This document shows, piece by piece, positions 10,723 to 21,295 of a DNA stretch of 64,000 bases (the first letter of the stretch is position 1; each line of letters opens with the position of its first letter). Made by a program: the position numbers and the translations under genes. The notes beneath the pieces were generated by a model. That model had not been told where the DNA came from and did no database searches. It saw nothing but the letters and a program-made list of their open reading frames with translations. This DNA is from Prostheceraeus crozeri (lineage: Eukaryota > Platyhelminthes > Polycladida > Euryleptidae): positions 176,584 through 240,583 of the forward strand of contig CAJQUW010007764.1 in NCBI GenBank assembly GCA_907163375.1, read 5' to 3'.

Positions 10723-12245
10723 AGACCATAGACATCTAGGAGTCCATGCTTCAGACAAACAGTATCTTTCTAAGGGTATAACAAATTTCTGACAAGTCCA
10801 ATGCTGTCTATTAGTTTTCCTGTACGCATGGATGCAGATGCATTGGCAGAGGATGAACATGTCTTTTCTAAGGAGTATAGGATCATATTCGACTTTGCTT
10901 GACAAGAGCATCATAGCTCCTCTTCATTCTAAGAAGAAGCCTTCAGCGCCATAACCTAATATATGGCGAAGTTTTATGCACACGCACACGTGCAACAGCA
11001 TAAGCCGTCAACAGTAGCGTCTCTTTTTAAACTTTTCTCAATCAACAGCTCTCCAATAAAAGTCTTAAGCTTTGCTTTATGCACAGCTAGACGACTGTCG
11101 ACAATGCTGTTAATTTGAAAGTCAATGACGACAGTAAGCTTTTTACAAATGAAATATTTGACAAGTTTAATCAGCTTATTTACTGCTTTATCATTCGAAC
11201 GTCAGCCTCTTGGTTGCTAGGTCATTCTTGTGGTTGAGAAATGATTTTCCATCATTAGTTTCTGTCGTAAGAAGCGATGACATTTCCAGGCCAGAACACT
11301 GTATTGTACGTGAGATGCACTATTTCAGCGAGTGATTGCATATGGCAGATAAAGAGCTCTGCCACCGGCAGACATGTAAATGGCTCACATTTATCGGATT
11401 AAGCTAACTCTACTCGCACTTTAGAGTCAAGCTTGACCAGGCTATTTAAACTATCTCTTGAACGCACCCCTCAATCTCATCCGTAAGGACCTACAGTACA
11501 ATGATAAGAACTTAAAATTTCTGAAGAAAAAAACAACTTTTCATTAATCTATTCAATTTTATGTGACTGGATGGATGGTCTCTAAGCTATGCCAAAAACA
11601 TCAAATATGGAAAAGATAGAGAAAACAGTATTTATAATATCGCATGTTTCTTGAGGAAGAAAATACAAGACTGATGATACATCAAAACATAATTAATCAA
11701 CAAACAATGAAACTGTACACATACACGCACGAAAGAAAAATACAGGACACTGTCCATACTGCTGATAAACCACCTCAGTATTTGTTCGAATTATTTTGAA
11801 AAAATATCATGAACGAATGAATTTAGTTGAATCCTATATAAAAATAGTGAATACCTGCAAGCTCACTCACGCCTCTGATTATTATGTCGGTTGGTCCAAT
11901 CCATTAACACTGGACAGCATCTACAGTGGGACGTCCCATGGTCCATAACAGCCGCTTTTGGGTTGGAATATGGACCCTTTTTCTTGCTAAGCTCATCAAC
12001 TCGCGATTATAACAAGCGATCAATTCGGTCAGTTGTCAGGTTAGATTAATTAAGATTTAATTAATAGGCACTGATGAACACAAACGAACCTATGTTGTAT
12101 GGCGGTTGAGAAAAATGTCGTGAAATTCTCGACTTCGAGAGATGGAACTATGCATGACAAGAAATGGAGAGCTACACGTAATTTAATTGTATGTGAACTT
12201 TATTACAATCATGTGAAAGATTTTGCGCAGATGTTGTGGACATAG
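10723..12245. other. no recognisable gene
   Basis: Non-coding. ATCTAGGAGTCCATGC at about 10735-10750 is the same motif that forms the end of the P element at 51220-55094. Confidence 0.5.
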
Positions 12246-13051
12246 ACTCAAAAAGTACATGTATACAGTAAAAATTTTATATGGAAAGACTTACTTAGTT
12301 TTTGCGGAAATTACGTTCCTGTGGTCGAAAAAATTATTTGAGCAATTTTTAAAAAGCTAAAATTTTTCAAATTTATATACTACCGACACAAAAACTCCCT
12401 TTTTAAGTAGTATGAGACAAGTTGGATATCAGAAGAAGTGGATATTTGCTAATAAGCATCCGAACTAAGCGGAAATCAGCTGATTATCGAGGGAATTTCA
12501 TGAACCGCACTATGATGGAAGTCTTAATGGAAAAGTCGGGATCTTGTTGTGCTTTCTTGGTTGAAATGAATTGTTTTTAATTCTATTTCCATCGGCATGA
12601 ATGTATGATTCACTAAATTGATGTTTCACGTCATGAATCTGAATGGTGATGGGGCCCATTTACATCTTTCGAAGTTAATTGAAATCATTGTCTTTGATTA
12701 TGTTATTTTGTTCTACCAGTGGCAGGTTGCTTATGATACAATCACGCTAAAGAAGATTCTCTTGAGGTTCAGCTTGAAAGCAATAGCAGATCATCGAGTT
12801 GCTAATTTGACAAACATTATCTCTCCAAGGCTTTCATGACACTGAGGATCTGTAAAATACCATCATTTCTTCTACAGTATTATCATGATCACTCAATTCC
12901 GTGGTAATTTCTTCAGAGCTACAAAAATTTGCATATCTCACATTTGGTAACAATACCAACTGTATCTCCCTCGAGTTCATTTTATAAAATCGAAAGTGTA
13001 TACACATTGGGGATTCAGTAAATGCGGAGTTATCACTCTACCTAATATACT
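12246..13051 (+). repeat. dispersed 0.8-kb repeat, copy 1
   Basis: The stretch is similar along its length, in the same orientation, to 46986-47776. Shared landmarks in order are GACTCAAAAA-GTA, GATTACGTTCC-like, TTTGAGCA, CATTTACATCT, CAGTGGCAGGTTGC, CTCTTGAGGTTCAGC, ATTTGCATATCTCACATTTG and CTCTACCTAATATACT. No terminal inverted repeats or target duplication are evident. Both copies hold an open frame at the same place (12618-12839 here). Confidence 0.85.
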
Positions 13052-14564
13052 ATTCAATGGTTGTGGACTTGCAATGCGGTGTTTAGCCTCCTAGTCTTAC
13101 ATAGTCTTACAACAAAAGTTGATCAACACTTTTCGGACAAAATGTTTCATTTGTCAAATTTTTTATGATCCAATAATCAGGAAGATTCGAGTAAATTTAT
13201 TCGGGATTTATTCTGTGTCGTACATGTAGCATGAAATGCTAGGATATCACTGATTTTTCAATAAAGCCTTGTTTTTGTTATAGAATGAAACTCGTTTAAA
13301 ATTGAATGTTTATAATTAACTGGAACAGGTTTTCAACTGAATAGATCAATTTTTAATTGAATGGGACAAGCATAAATTAGAATGAAAAAATAAACAACAG
13401 CAGTTTGTCTGTTGCAGCATTATGGAACCCGCCTTTCCTTGTCATGAAAATACATGAAACACATGTCTACGACGTTTTGTTGCTTTTAATGTTCATGTCG
13501 TTCTAAATCTTTCGTATTTCTATGTACACAACCAACGTCAGCCACCAACAGGCACTGACTCCATTATCAAACCCAAGTAGACCAGACTTTGCATAATTAC
13601 AGCTGGCATTTCAAAATTAAGTTTGAGAATGAAATCGCAAAGCTGTGTTTCTATTGAAAATTCTATGAAGAATTCTAAAAATGAATGTATGTTCTCTTTA
13701 TTGGAAAATGGAAGTCGTTGTATCGGAATTGAGCAGAAGTGAAATATTCATACAGACAGATTCAATGCAAGTAAGATAGCGGAAACGCTGCGTAGAGTAT
13801 CATAAATGATTCAGGAGAAAAGCTTAAGAGGATAAAGGAGATTGGAAGTAAATTCTTTGTCCGATTATCAGGGAATTATTTGCTAACGGTGTCGTATCGA
13901 TACATTTCCCGCCCTTACCGTCCTATTATCCACCTACAGTGATGCCAAATAATTAATAGTTCTTCATTCAACTTCGCTACAAAATGTTCAAACCGAATCA
14001 GTGAAGAATGAGGAATTTATGGAGACCAATATCGTCCAATTCATGGAATATCGAATTGCTGAGCGTCAAAGAGACATATGCCTAATGGTTTGAATGCAGA
14101 TTTGAATATGAATGTATTGGAGGCTGACGGTGGATACTTTCAATTTAACAAAACAAGGATTTCCTCTCTTACTTTTGGTTTTCAACGGACGTGTTGGGTC
14201 AAGACTCTTCATCAAAGAAGAAATTGCGGACTTTGCCGATGAGAAAAAATGCGTTTTTGCACATAATAATGAAAACAAAACTACGTCGGAACCAAGGAAT
14301 TTGAGCGATTGGATTTATCGATCGAGTTATCGGTTGACTGAAAGATCGATCGCTCAATGAGATATCGCCAATTATCGACCAGCTAAAGATGGGCATTTCT
14401 ACCTTGAAAGACAGGTATTAAGACACGTTCACGTTAGGCGGACATTGATAACGATAACTATAGCGATAAACTGAAATAAAGTCGCTCTCCATGTGTAACA
14501 TAGCTGCTGTTCACATAACCCCGATTTTCTCCACGATAAATAGTTAGTGTGAACAAAGGAACTC
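13052..14564. other. no recognisable gene
   Basis: Non-coding; overlapping open frames of 65-82 codons at 14066-14396 lie on both strands and have no recognisable domain. Confidence 0.5.
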
Positions 14565-15287
14565 AATGATAAAGTGAAATATAGTCAGGCGGTTTCAATT
14601 TGAAAATTTCCCATTAGATTTCTCGACGGATTTTGATCTATTTTTGCATGAAAATTCTGAAAATCAAGGTTTAAAAATCATGCAATTTGCCCTTTTCGAG
14701 AAAATTACAAAAATTCAAAATGGCGGACAGAATACCCGAAATTGAATTCTGGTGCTGGATAAAAAAATCTCAAGCATTTTATCAGCAGTGTCCTATGTAA
14801 TTTGACCCGCTCTCTTCAAATATAATTGTCAAAAAATCATCCAACTGTTCCTTTTCGAGAAAATGACGAAAATTCAAAAAGGTGAACAGAAAACCGAAAC
14901 TGCAATTTGTGGCTAGATCAAAAAAGTCTCAATTATTTCGTCAACAGCATTGTATGTAGCTCACGCTCTTTTCAGTTATCCCTGTTGGAAAATCATGCGG
15001 CTTTGCACTTTTCGAGAAATGAGAAAAATTCAAAATGGTGGTCATAAAACCAAAACAGCAATCTGAGGCTCTAGTAATATTCATTATACAACAGCAGCAT
15101 GCAATACTGAATGCAATGTCGGTTTCATGTCCGCCATTTTGAATTTTCGTCATTTTCTCAAAAAGGGCCAATCTTGTGATTTTTAAATCATGATTTTTAA
15201 AATTTTCATGCAAAAATGCATCAGAAACCGGCGAGAAATATTATGGGAAATTCGGCACACTGTGAATGATAAAGTGAAATATCGTCA
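14565..15287. repeat. fold-back repeat flanked by a 23-bp direct repeat
   Basis: Outer positions 14565-14587 and 15265-15287 carry a 23-bp direct repeat, AATGATAAAGTGAAATAT plus GTCA, with one mismatch. Inside, 14597-14725 and about 15120-15245 are inverted arms sharing AAATTTCCCAT, TTTCTCG, TTTTTGCATGAAAAT and AAATTCAAAATGGCGGAC. The centre contains two further units with the AATTCAAAA block about 155 bp apart. The arm ends match those of the fold-back at 6282-8018, so the two belong to one superfamily. The frame at 14941-15213 is a repeat by-product. Confidence 0.75.
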
Positions 15288-15723
15288 CAATTTTATCCTG
15301 CTGGTGTAAGTGCACCATTGGTCGCAATGTTCGTTTGCATGGACACTTTATTACAAGACGATCGTGGATTGGTAGCTGTCATTCAAGCAACTGGCTGCCA
15401 TCATGCTCTGACTCACAAGATTCACAAGATCAAGTAATGTCTTGATTCAATTATGACTCACAAGACAACGATTTCTGATGTATGAGTCTAAACTGCCAAT
15501 TTTTTACATTTCAGTCGATAGATTCTTGTGTGATCCCTTGTGTGGAAATGGTGCCACTCCGCATGAATGACGGATATCGGAAATAAATACTGGAATAGTA
15601 ATCAGCACTATAATGAGTAATCTTCAAAAAGTCAATCGTAGACTCTTCAATACTCAACATGTCACAATCTCTACTGACATCAAGCACTCAAAGCAATCTT
15701 GTTATCTCACTTATTTACACTGT
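15288..15723. other. no recognisable gene
   Basis: Non-coding spacer between the fold-back and the mariner element; nothing recognised. Confidence 0.5.
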
Positions 15724-15725
15724 TA

Positions 15726-16737
15726 CGAAGGACGTACCAAAAGTTCGTGACGTTTGATTACTGTGGTTTTAATTCGACTTTTTTCTTTGATCATTGATCG
15801 TTGTCATGTTGCATTGCCTGTGAAGTATTGTCTGTTGATCGGTAACCTATAGAGACACGAATTGAAGCCGGTAAGTAGTGAAGCAATTTTACTTTTGTCA
15901 GCATGACGGACTTCACAAATCGCAAGTGGACATCTTGCCTACTCTTTCTGTTCAAGGAGCGGGAAACACCAACCCGATCGGCTGGGCGTCTAAAAACAGT
16001 CTTCAAGACAGTGCTCCAGCAAGAGCGACCATCAAGCAAATGTTCTCAGAGGGACGGAAATCATTGGAAGACGTTGAGCGCTGTGGCCATCCATCCACTC
16101 AAGCCAGAGAAGAAAATGAAGATTTGGCTTGGCAGCTGATCCAGTCTGACAGACGCCCAACATTTGATGAAATGGAGGAAAAGTCTGGCCAGCTGTCGCA
16201 TGGGACTCTTGAGCGCATCTTCCATGACCGCCTTGAGTTGTCCAAGGTTTCGGCTCGTTGGGTACCGATAGTTGCTGACTACAGAAAAGAAAGGCGCTCG
16301 GGTCAACAACTCCTCTATTTCTCTTGGTCTTCTGGAAGACCACGACGAAGGGTTTTGGAGGAGACTACTGACTTTCATCTCATCGGTCCGATGAAGTAGG
16401 CAATCGGGGGTATTCGCTTCAATGGTGAAAGAGATAAAGAGAGCACCAAAAGCTTCATTCGGGAAATTTCCGCAGGATTGGATTGAAGAAGCAATGAAGA
16501 AACTTGAGAAGAGATAGGAAAAGTGTATTGAAATTTAAGATGACCAGATCGAAAAAAAGAGCTTTGGTATGCTTTTAATTCTGCCAATAAATATTTGTGC
16601 AAATGGAAGTTAAATGTTTTTCTTGTGAAATGCAACTGTCAGAACTATAAGAAATAATATCTAGATATGCACTTGGGCCAAAATGGACGTCTATAGATAG
16701 GAGAGACAAACGTCACGAACTTTTGGTACGCCCCTCG
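15726..16737 (+). mobile_element. mariner-type DNA transposon, internally deleted (1012 bp)
   Basis: The ends are inverted repeats of about 32 bp sharing GTACCAAAAGTTCGTGACGT. The outer bases differ slightly (CGAAGGAC on the left, CGAGGGGC on the right, read inward). Both sides are flanked by TA (15724-15725 and 16738-16739). The coding remnant is a mariner transposase N-terminus joined to a short C-terminal tail. The length is shorter than the usual 1.3 kb because most of the catalytic core is missing. Confidence 0.92.
15878..16540 (+). pseudogene. mariner transposase remnant
   Basis: The opening lies in two frames: RATIKQMFSEGRKSLEDVER, then GHPSTQAREENEDLAWQLI, SDRRPTFDEMEEKSG, SHGTLERIFHDRLELSKVSA and RWVP. 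This is the bipartite helix-turn-helix N-terminus of mariner transposases (SLED-x-R-x-G-x-PS, then K-x-SARWVP). After RKERR the catalytic domain is lost: I find neither the D of the WVPH(E/D)L region onward nor the central D-x-ARPH block. The end FPQDWIEEAMKKLEKR, a stop, then EKCIEI (16475-16540) is the usual mariner C-terminal tail. At least one frameshift, a large deletion and stops are present. It cannot make an active enzyme. Confidence 0.88.
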
Positions 16738-16739
16738 TA

Positions 16740-17377
16740 CAATCTAATATTACATGTAAAATTCCGTGATGATGCACTGACAATGCAACTATACATATTA
16801 CAATTAAATTCACAAATCAAATTTTTGATGTTTTATGTTTATCTGAAAAAATACTACAGTATTTATAGTTATCATGATTACATATTTTTCTAGGCAGGCA
16901 TTTTATCTCATCTGAAGATTCTGAAAGGTTCTGGACCCAAAACGTGCATTTCTGGCATTAGAAAAGAAGGAGAGCTAACTTTGATTTTCTCAACTCCTTG
17001 GCGAATGCATTTTTCAAATATTTCCGCTAGAATGTCTCTGAATCCTGAATAGATTGGGATCCAAATTTATTGGAATATCTAACTGTCACCAATATCCGTG
17101 CAAAAGTAGATTTGCTTTTGATAACTTGCTTATGTGGCAGCATAGTTTTAGCAACATAGTTTCTGATATTTCACGAAAAGCATAAAATTAATCCCATAAG
17201 TATGCTCATGATAGACACTTTTAGGTCGTTCAAAGCAATGGTTTTTGATGGAGTTTTGAAGTAGCACTTCTAATCCTTCTCATTTTCATGTGTTATGGCT
17301 ATAGGCACAACAAGAAGCACATAAAGCAGTGTGATCTCAGGGCTTAAAGAGCTAAATTAACAGACGTAAAATAACTG
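16740..17377. other. no recognisable gene
   Basis: Non-coding; nothing recognised. Confidence 0.5.
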
Positions 17378-17456
17378 CGCGTATTGGTGGATTTGAACCT
17401 CCGACCTCTGGTATTCTATAGGCCAAAGGTCTACCAAATGAGTTATCGACGAGCGA
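17378..17456 (-). pseudogene. tRNA-like relic (SINE head or tRNA pseudogene)
   Basis: On the minus strand the segment has an A-box-like TAACTCATTTGGTAGA and a B-box-like GGAGGTTCAAATCC. A 7-bp stem (CCTTTGG with CCAGAGG) closes an 11-base anticodon-arm loop. The T-arm has one mismatch, and the two acceptor strands do not pair well. It therefore looks like a tRNA-derived sequence, not a working tRNA. I cannot assign an amino acid because the loop is enlarged. Confidence 0.6.
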
Positions 17457-18495
17457 GAGTATGACATAAGTTCTCAATTGCAGAATCAGATGGCTCATCC
17501 CCCTAGACACCATAGCATTTAACGTCAAGTCAAACTGCTAATACCAAGATATCAGCAATTTCAAGGCCAGCAAAAAGTGTACTATCACTGCCAAATGTTG
17601 AGAAAATATTCGTGAAATGGACAAGTTTTGCCAAAAGTCGAATGTATTCTTGATAGATCGTCCCCAGAATGCGGTGGAGTCCGTCGATGATAGAACAGGA
17701 AACGAATAGACGTGCACTTCGATTCTCAATCCATAAGGGATTTTCAAGGAGATCGCGGCGAATAAGTATGCATTCACAAATTGTTTAAAATTCAGTGCTT
17801 TCATCAAGAGCCTAGAAGGAGCGCCTGATTAACCAGGAAAGTAATTTAGCGGACAGTTTCTGCTGTTGATGCCTCAATTACCAAATTTCAACATCACGAG
17901 TATGATGACGGCAAATATGCATTTTTCAAAATGAACGAGAACCGCACATTTCAAAGTTATTCGAATTCAAAGTACAGAAAATTAAATAAATAACATGAAA
18001 ATCATCGTTCAATACCGATCAGTCGATTGGACAAAAGTGCGTTAAAATTCTTTGTTCAATGGCAATGCAGCTTTAACAGGAAATGAATTAAGCATTTTCA
18101 ATATTTGAACAAGAGGAATAATAATGCGACCAGATGAAGAAACAGAGCAAATCAGACTATTCAAAATGTGACTCTATTCATCGCGGATCTATACAAAGTA
18201 TTCACCAACATCTCTCGCCTTACTTCAAGTGTCTGGAGGTGTTTTTGCAATCTTGGCCACAAAGAAGTCCATGAAATCTATTTGCATTATCTCAAGAGTA
18301 TTTGCATCTTCCCGTGTAACGTAAGTAAATAGCAGACCAGCATAGTCTATGATTGAGCGCATGATGCCATGCTCTTTAATGCAGTGAAGGGGACATCAGA
18401 AAGATGACATTATAAAGATTTAGATACTTCAAACTGACCTTCATCGAGATTTCTCAGTCAATATAATTGCTGTGTCATTTGAAATGAGGAAGTAT
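17457..18495. other. no recognisable gene
   Basis: Non-coding; an 89-codon minus-strand frame at 17538-17807 has no recognisable domain. Confidence 0.5.
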
Positions 18496-18513
18496 TTAAC
18501 TCTTTCACCCCGA

Positions 18514-18575
18514 CGAGCCGCTGTCAGCGGCTCGCAAAATTTTACAAATAGGCGGAAAGCCGCTCATAGCGGCTT
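18514..18575. repeat. two subterminal hairpins in the piggyBac element
   Basis: CGAGCCGCTGTCAGCGGCTCG (18514-18534) is a perfect palindrome about a central base. AAGCCGCT-CAT-AGCGGCTT (18557-18575) is a second hairpin with a related core (GCCGCT). They lie 15-76 bp inside the left TIR, where piggyBac elements commonly carry internal repeats, and may be transposase-binding sites. Confidence 0.85.
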
Positions 18576-18814
18576 CGAAATTTTATTGCCTAAAGACGCT
18601 CCCGGTGGCTTGGGATCATCATCGAATGAACAGAAAAGCGCTCCAAGATGTTTCTAATAATGATTATCACCGTCTATTGTGCGATGGAAGGCTGGTGGTC
18701 GTTCACACAAGGTCATACGCACACACACCTGCCTGCAAAAAAGCGTCATCACCGTGCAACGCAAGTTATATTCATCCGCGAACGCTTTACTCTCTGCAAA
18801 TGAATAGAATCAGT

Positions 18815-19380
18815 GAAGCCATGTGTATTGGTTACTACAAATGGTGCCAACGATATGGTCGACGTACACCGCACGAGAGAAACGGTACAAATGCCAGCGG
18901 TAGTGTATGACTACAACACTTCCATGAATGGTTGCGATTTAGCTGACAAAATGATATGTTACTACAATCAATACGAAAGGAAAACATATAAATGGTGGAA
19001 GCGAGTGTTTTTTTTGGCTTCTAGAAATTTCGCAGGTGAACTCATACATTTTGTACTATTTATCTCGACGATTGCCACAGAAAAAAATTTTATTGAGACG
19101 GTATAAAACACTGCTTATTGAGGATATAATAAAAGTTGTTGTACATCAGCATCCAGACGACGGCCTGAGACAGGTGCAACTTGGCAGACCAATGACATCA
19201 GATCCGATCTAGCGCTTCACAATCAAAAAGCACCTTATGCAGCATGTGAAAGACGATCGCAACTGCGTCGTCTGTAGTTCACCTGGTAACCGTAAGCGCA
19301 CATACTTTATCTGCGGGGATTGTGTTGACCATCCTCATTTACACCCCAATGACTGCTTTCGAAAGTATCACACTAAGTAA
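18815..19380 (+). pseudogene. piggyBac transposase, C-terminal remnant
   Basis: The frame starting near 18813 contains VVYDYNTSMNGCDLADKM and then YERKTYKWWKRVFFLASRNF. These are the piggyBac signatures N-x-M-x-G-(V)D-x2-D, containing the third catalytic Asp, followed by the KWW motif. The usual GVD reads GCD here. The frame ends at 19106. Farther on, another frame (about 19249-19380) encodes DDRNCVVCSSPGNRKR and a CGDC / HPHLHPNDCFRKYH tail, the zinc-binding C-terminal domain that binds DNA in piggyBac transposases. Frames are broken between these parts and the N-terminal half with the first two catalytic Asp residues is not recognisable, so the gene is dead. Confidence 0.88.
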
Positions 19381-19589
19381 AATACATGTACATACTGTAT
19401 ACATAATCCCTGCCACATACCTTGTATGCTTGTATATATATCCCCAATTATCCTGGAATACTTCGGTATTTTCATATTTAGTTAAGTTTTAATGCGACTT
19501 ACAAAGTAATCACCAGAACTTTATTATCGTATTTTGCAAAAAATAAGTCCGTCCAAGCCTCATATTTAACTCCGGGGTGAAAGAGTTAA

Positions 19590-20062
19590 TAAGATTTTGT
19601 AATGCTGCAAGATTAGAATTCTTCACTCTTTCGATTTATTTAAACTCTCGTCAAATAATGCAAAAGCTAGGTTTTTTGTCGTGGTCATACTGATATTGCA
19701 GAAAATTGACAAGACTCGCGACGGTTTCATGCTTTAACATATTGATAGATTCATTATCCTTTTTGCTTTGTTTGATATCAAAAGGTCTATCCTCTGCCAT
19801 TCTCTTTTCCTGTATATCCAAAAGCACAAGGGAATTCAAACTCAACGTTAAATTTCCACTGAGATTGAAATCCGTGAATATTTCCATCATCCACAGATAC
19901 TTTGACTGTTCTTTGTTTATCACGCATGACTTTCCAAATAAGCTTCGAATTATTTCTATTTGTGAATATCTTGATTGAAAGTTTCTTGGTTAATGTGGAC
20001 CACTAAATAGTTCATGGTGTTCTAGATGACTGAGTTCTATGTTGTTTGCTGCACATTCAAGT
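19590..20062. other. no recognisable gene
   Basis: Non-coding; overlapping 90-codon frames on opposite strands at 19651-19978 have no recognisable domain. Confidence 0.5.
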
Positions 20063-20070
20063 GAATCGTG

Positions 20071-20591
20071 CACAGAATTAGACAGATCGTCTGTTCTTCT
20101 TTTTGACCAGAAAGGAAGCATTGGAACATGTAACGTAAGTGAAATGGCACAATCTGCTAACATAGTACCATAGCAATCGAACAGTGAGCAGCCAGTTCAA
20201 CATTGAACACGCCAAACTGTGCGAAGTTTCAGTGACTGCTATCAACCGGATCACACAGCAAAGGGACGCAGACGATGTCAAGTTCTACAGAGAAGTTTGT
20301 GAACGTCTTTTCATGCGCCTGCTAACATCTTTAATAATGATCGGAGGGCCCAACATTATCGAGAAACTTTTGCGCAATGATCTGAATTCTATGAATCTGA
20401 AGGAACCATGGCGATCGGAGCATTTTGAAGGAATTCACAGCATTCCGCAAGCGACGTAAGACTATTTTTCCTATCTCTGCAAGGTATTAAAAATTTCTTC
20501 TTGCCCACTTAGTACGTTCCTGCATGTGCCATTGCTTTGAATCAGTTTGTACTTCTAGGAAAGTGATACGGTTAAACAATCTAATTCTGCG
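20071..20591 (+). mobile_element. hAT-type MITE, well-preserved copy (521 bp)
   Basis: The ends are CACAGAATTAGAC on the left and CTAATTCTGCG on the right, an inverted pair of about 11 bp. The perfect 8-bp direct repeat GAATCGTG flanks both ends (20063-20070 and 20592-20599). An 8-bp duplication with CA-starting ends is the mark of hAT transposons. There is no transposase; open frames inside are by-products. Related copies lie at 592-1108, 21296-22553 and 42567-43054. Confidence 0.9.
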
Positions 20592-20599
20592 GAATCGTG

Positions 20600-21287
20600 T
20601 TACTGCAATAGCTAATCAGTCACTCACCTGACGATGAATGTTAGGATGTTTGGAAAGCTACGTTTAGCGATAAAGAGATTCCAGATTTCACTTTCAACAC
20701 ATTTGTTCGTAGGACAAAGTAATTGAACGCAATTTCCAAGTGTTTATGCATAGGAACAGTTCAATAGGTCCACGAACAGGAAATGTCTGAGGCCTGCTTG
20801 TACATAGTTTAAAGTTTTTCGTAGTTTGTAGTTTAAAGGTTTTTAGCTTGTAGCCATGGGGGACTGATCTCCCAAACTATTGCACCAATTTTGTCAAACT
20901 ATATATCAATCGAATGGGCATTGAAAGGGGATTCAGAAAAACCGCATCACTTTTATTCCTAAGGTCATCCCTGGGCTGAGGTGAAGGTCAAAGGTCAAAA
21001 GCGCCAATTTTGACAAATCTACATTAGATCACTATTTGAAATGGAAAATGACAACAAAAACTAATAAACCATACACTACTCGAAAGATCTGGTCAAGGTG
21101 GCTAAAAAAGCGATGACTATTAATCGTCAGGAGATTGCATCATTGTATTAGATGAGGTCAAAGGTCAAATAATTCAAACTTTTAGTTCAACTCAAATATC
21201 ACAAAAATTACAGATTTCAGTATTTAGTTTTGCAGGTGAGGAAACAGCCCAGCTCGATGAACTTTTATCGAGACACTGAGGTTAAAA
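20600..21287. other. no recognisable gene
   Basis: Non-coding. AGGTCAAAGGTCAAA-type runs occur at about 20985-21000 and 21155-21170. I make no functional claim for them. Confidence 0.5.
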
Positions 21288-21295
21288 GCTGCACG

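Larger units (their letters stand above)
18500..19585 (+). mobile_element. piggyBac-type DNA transposon, internally deleted (1086 bp)
   Basis: The ends are CTCTTTCACCCCG on the left and its inverse CGGGGTGAAAGAG on the right. Both abut TTAA (18496-18499 and 19586-19589), the piggyBac target duplication. The interior carries the C-terminal half of a piggyBac transposase, including its cysteine-rich tail. The usual size is over 2 kb, so more than half is missing. Confidence 0.93.

Noticed and set aside
17378-17456. Functional tRNA gene
   Set aside because: A and B boxes are present, but the acceptor stem does not pair and the anticodon loop is 11 bases, so only a relic is supported.
20184-20459. 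91-codon frame in the hAT MITE as a protein
   Set aside because: The frame is not kept in the other three copies of the same MITE.
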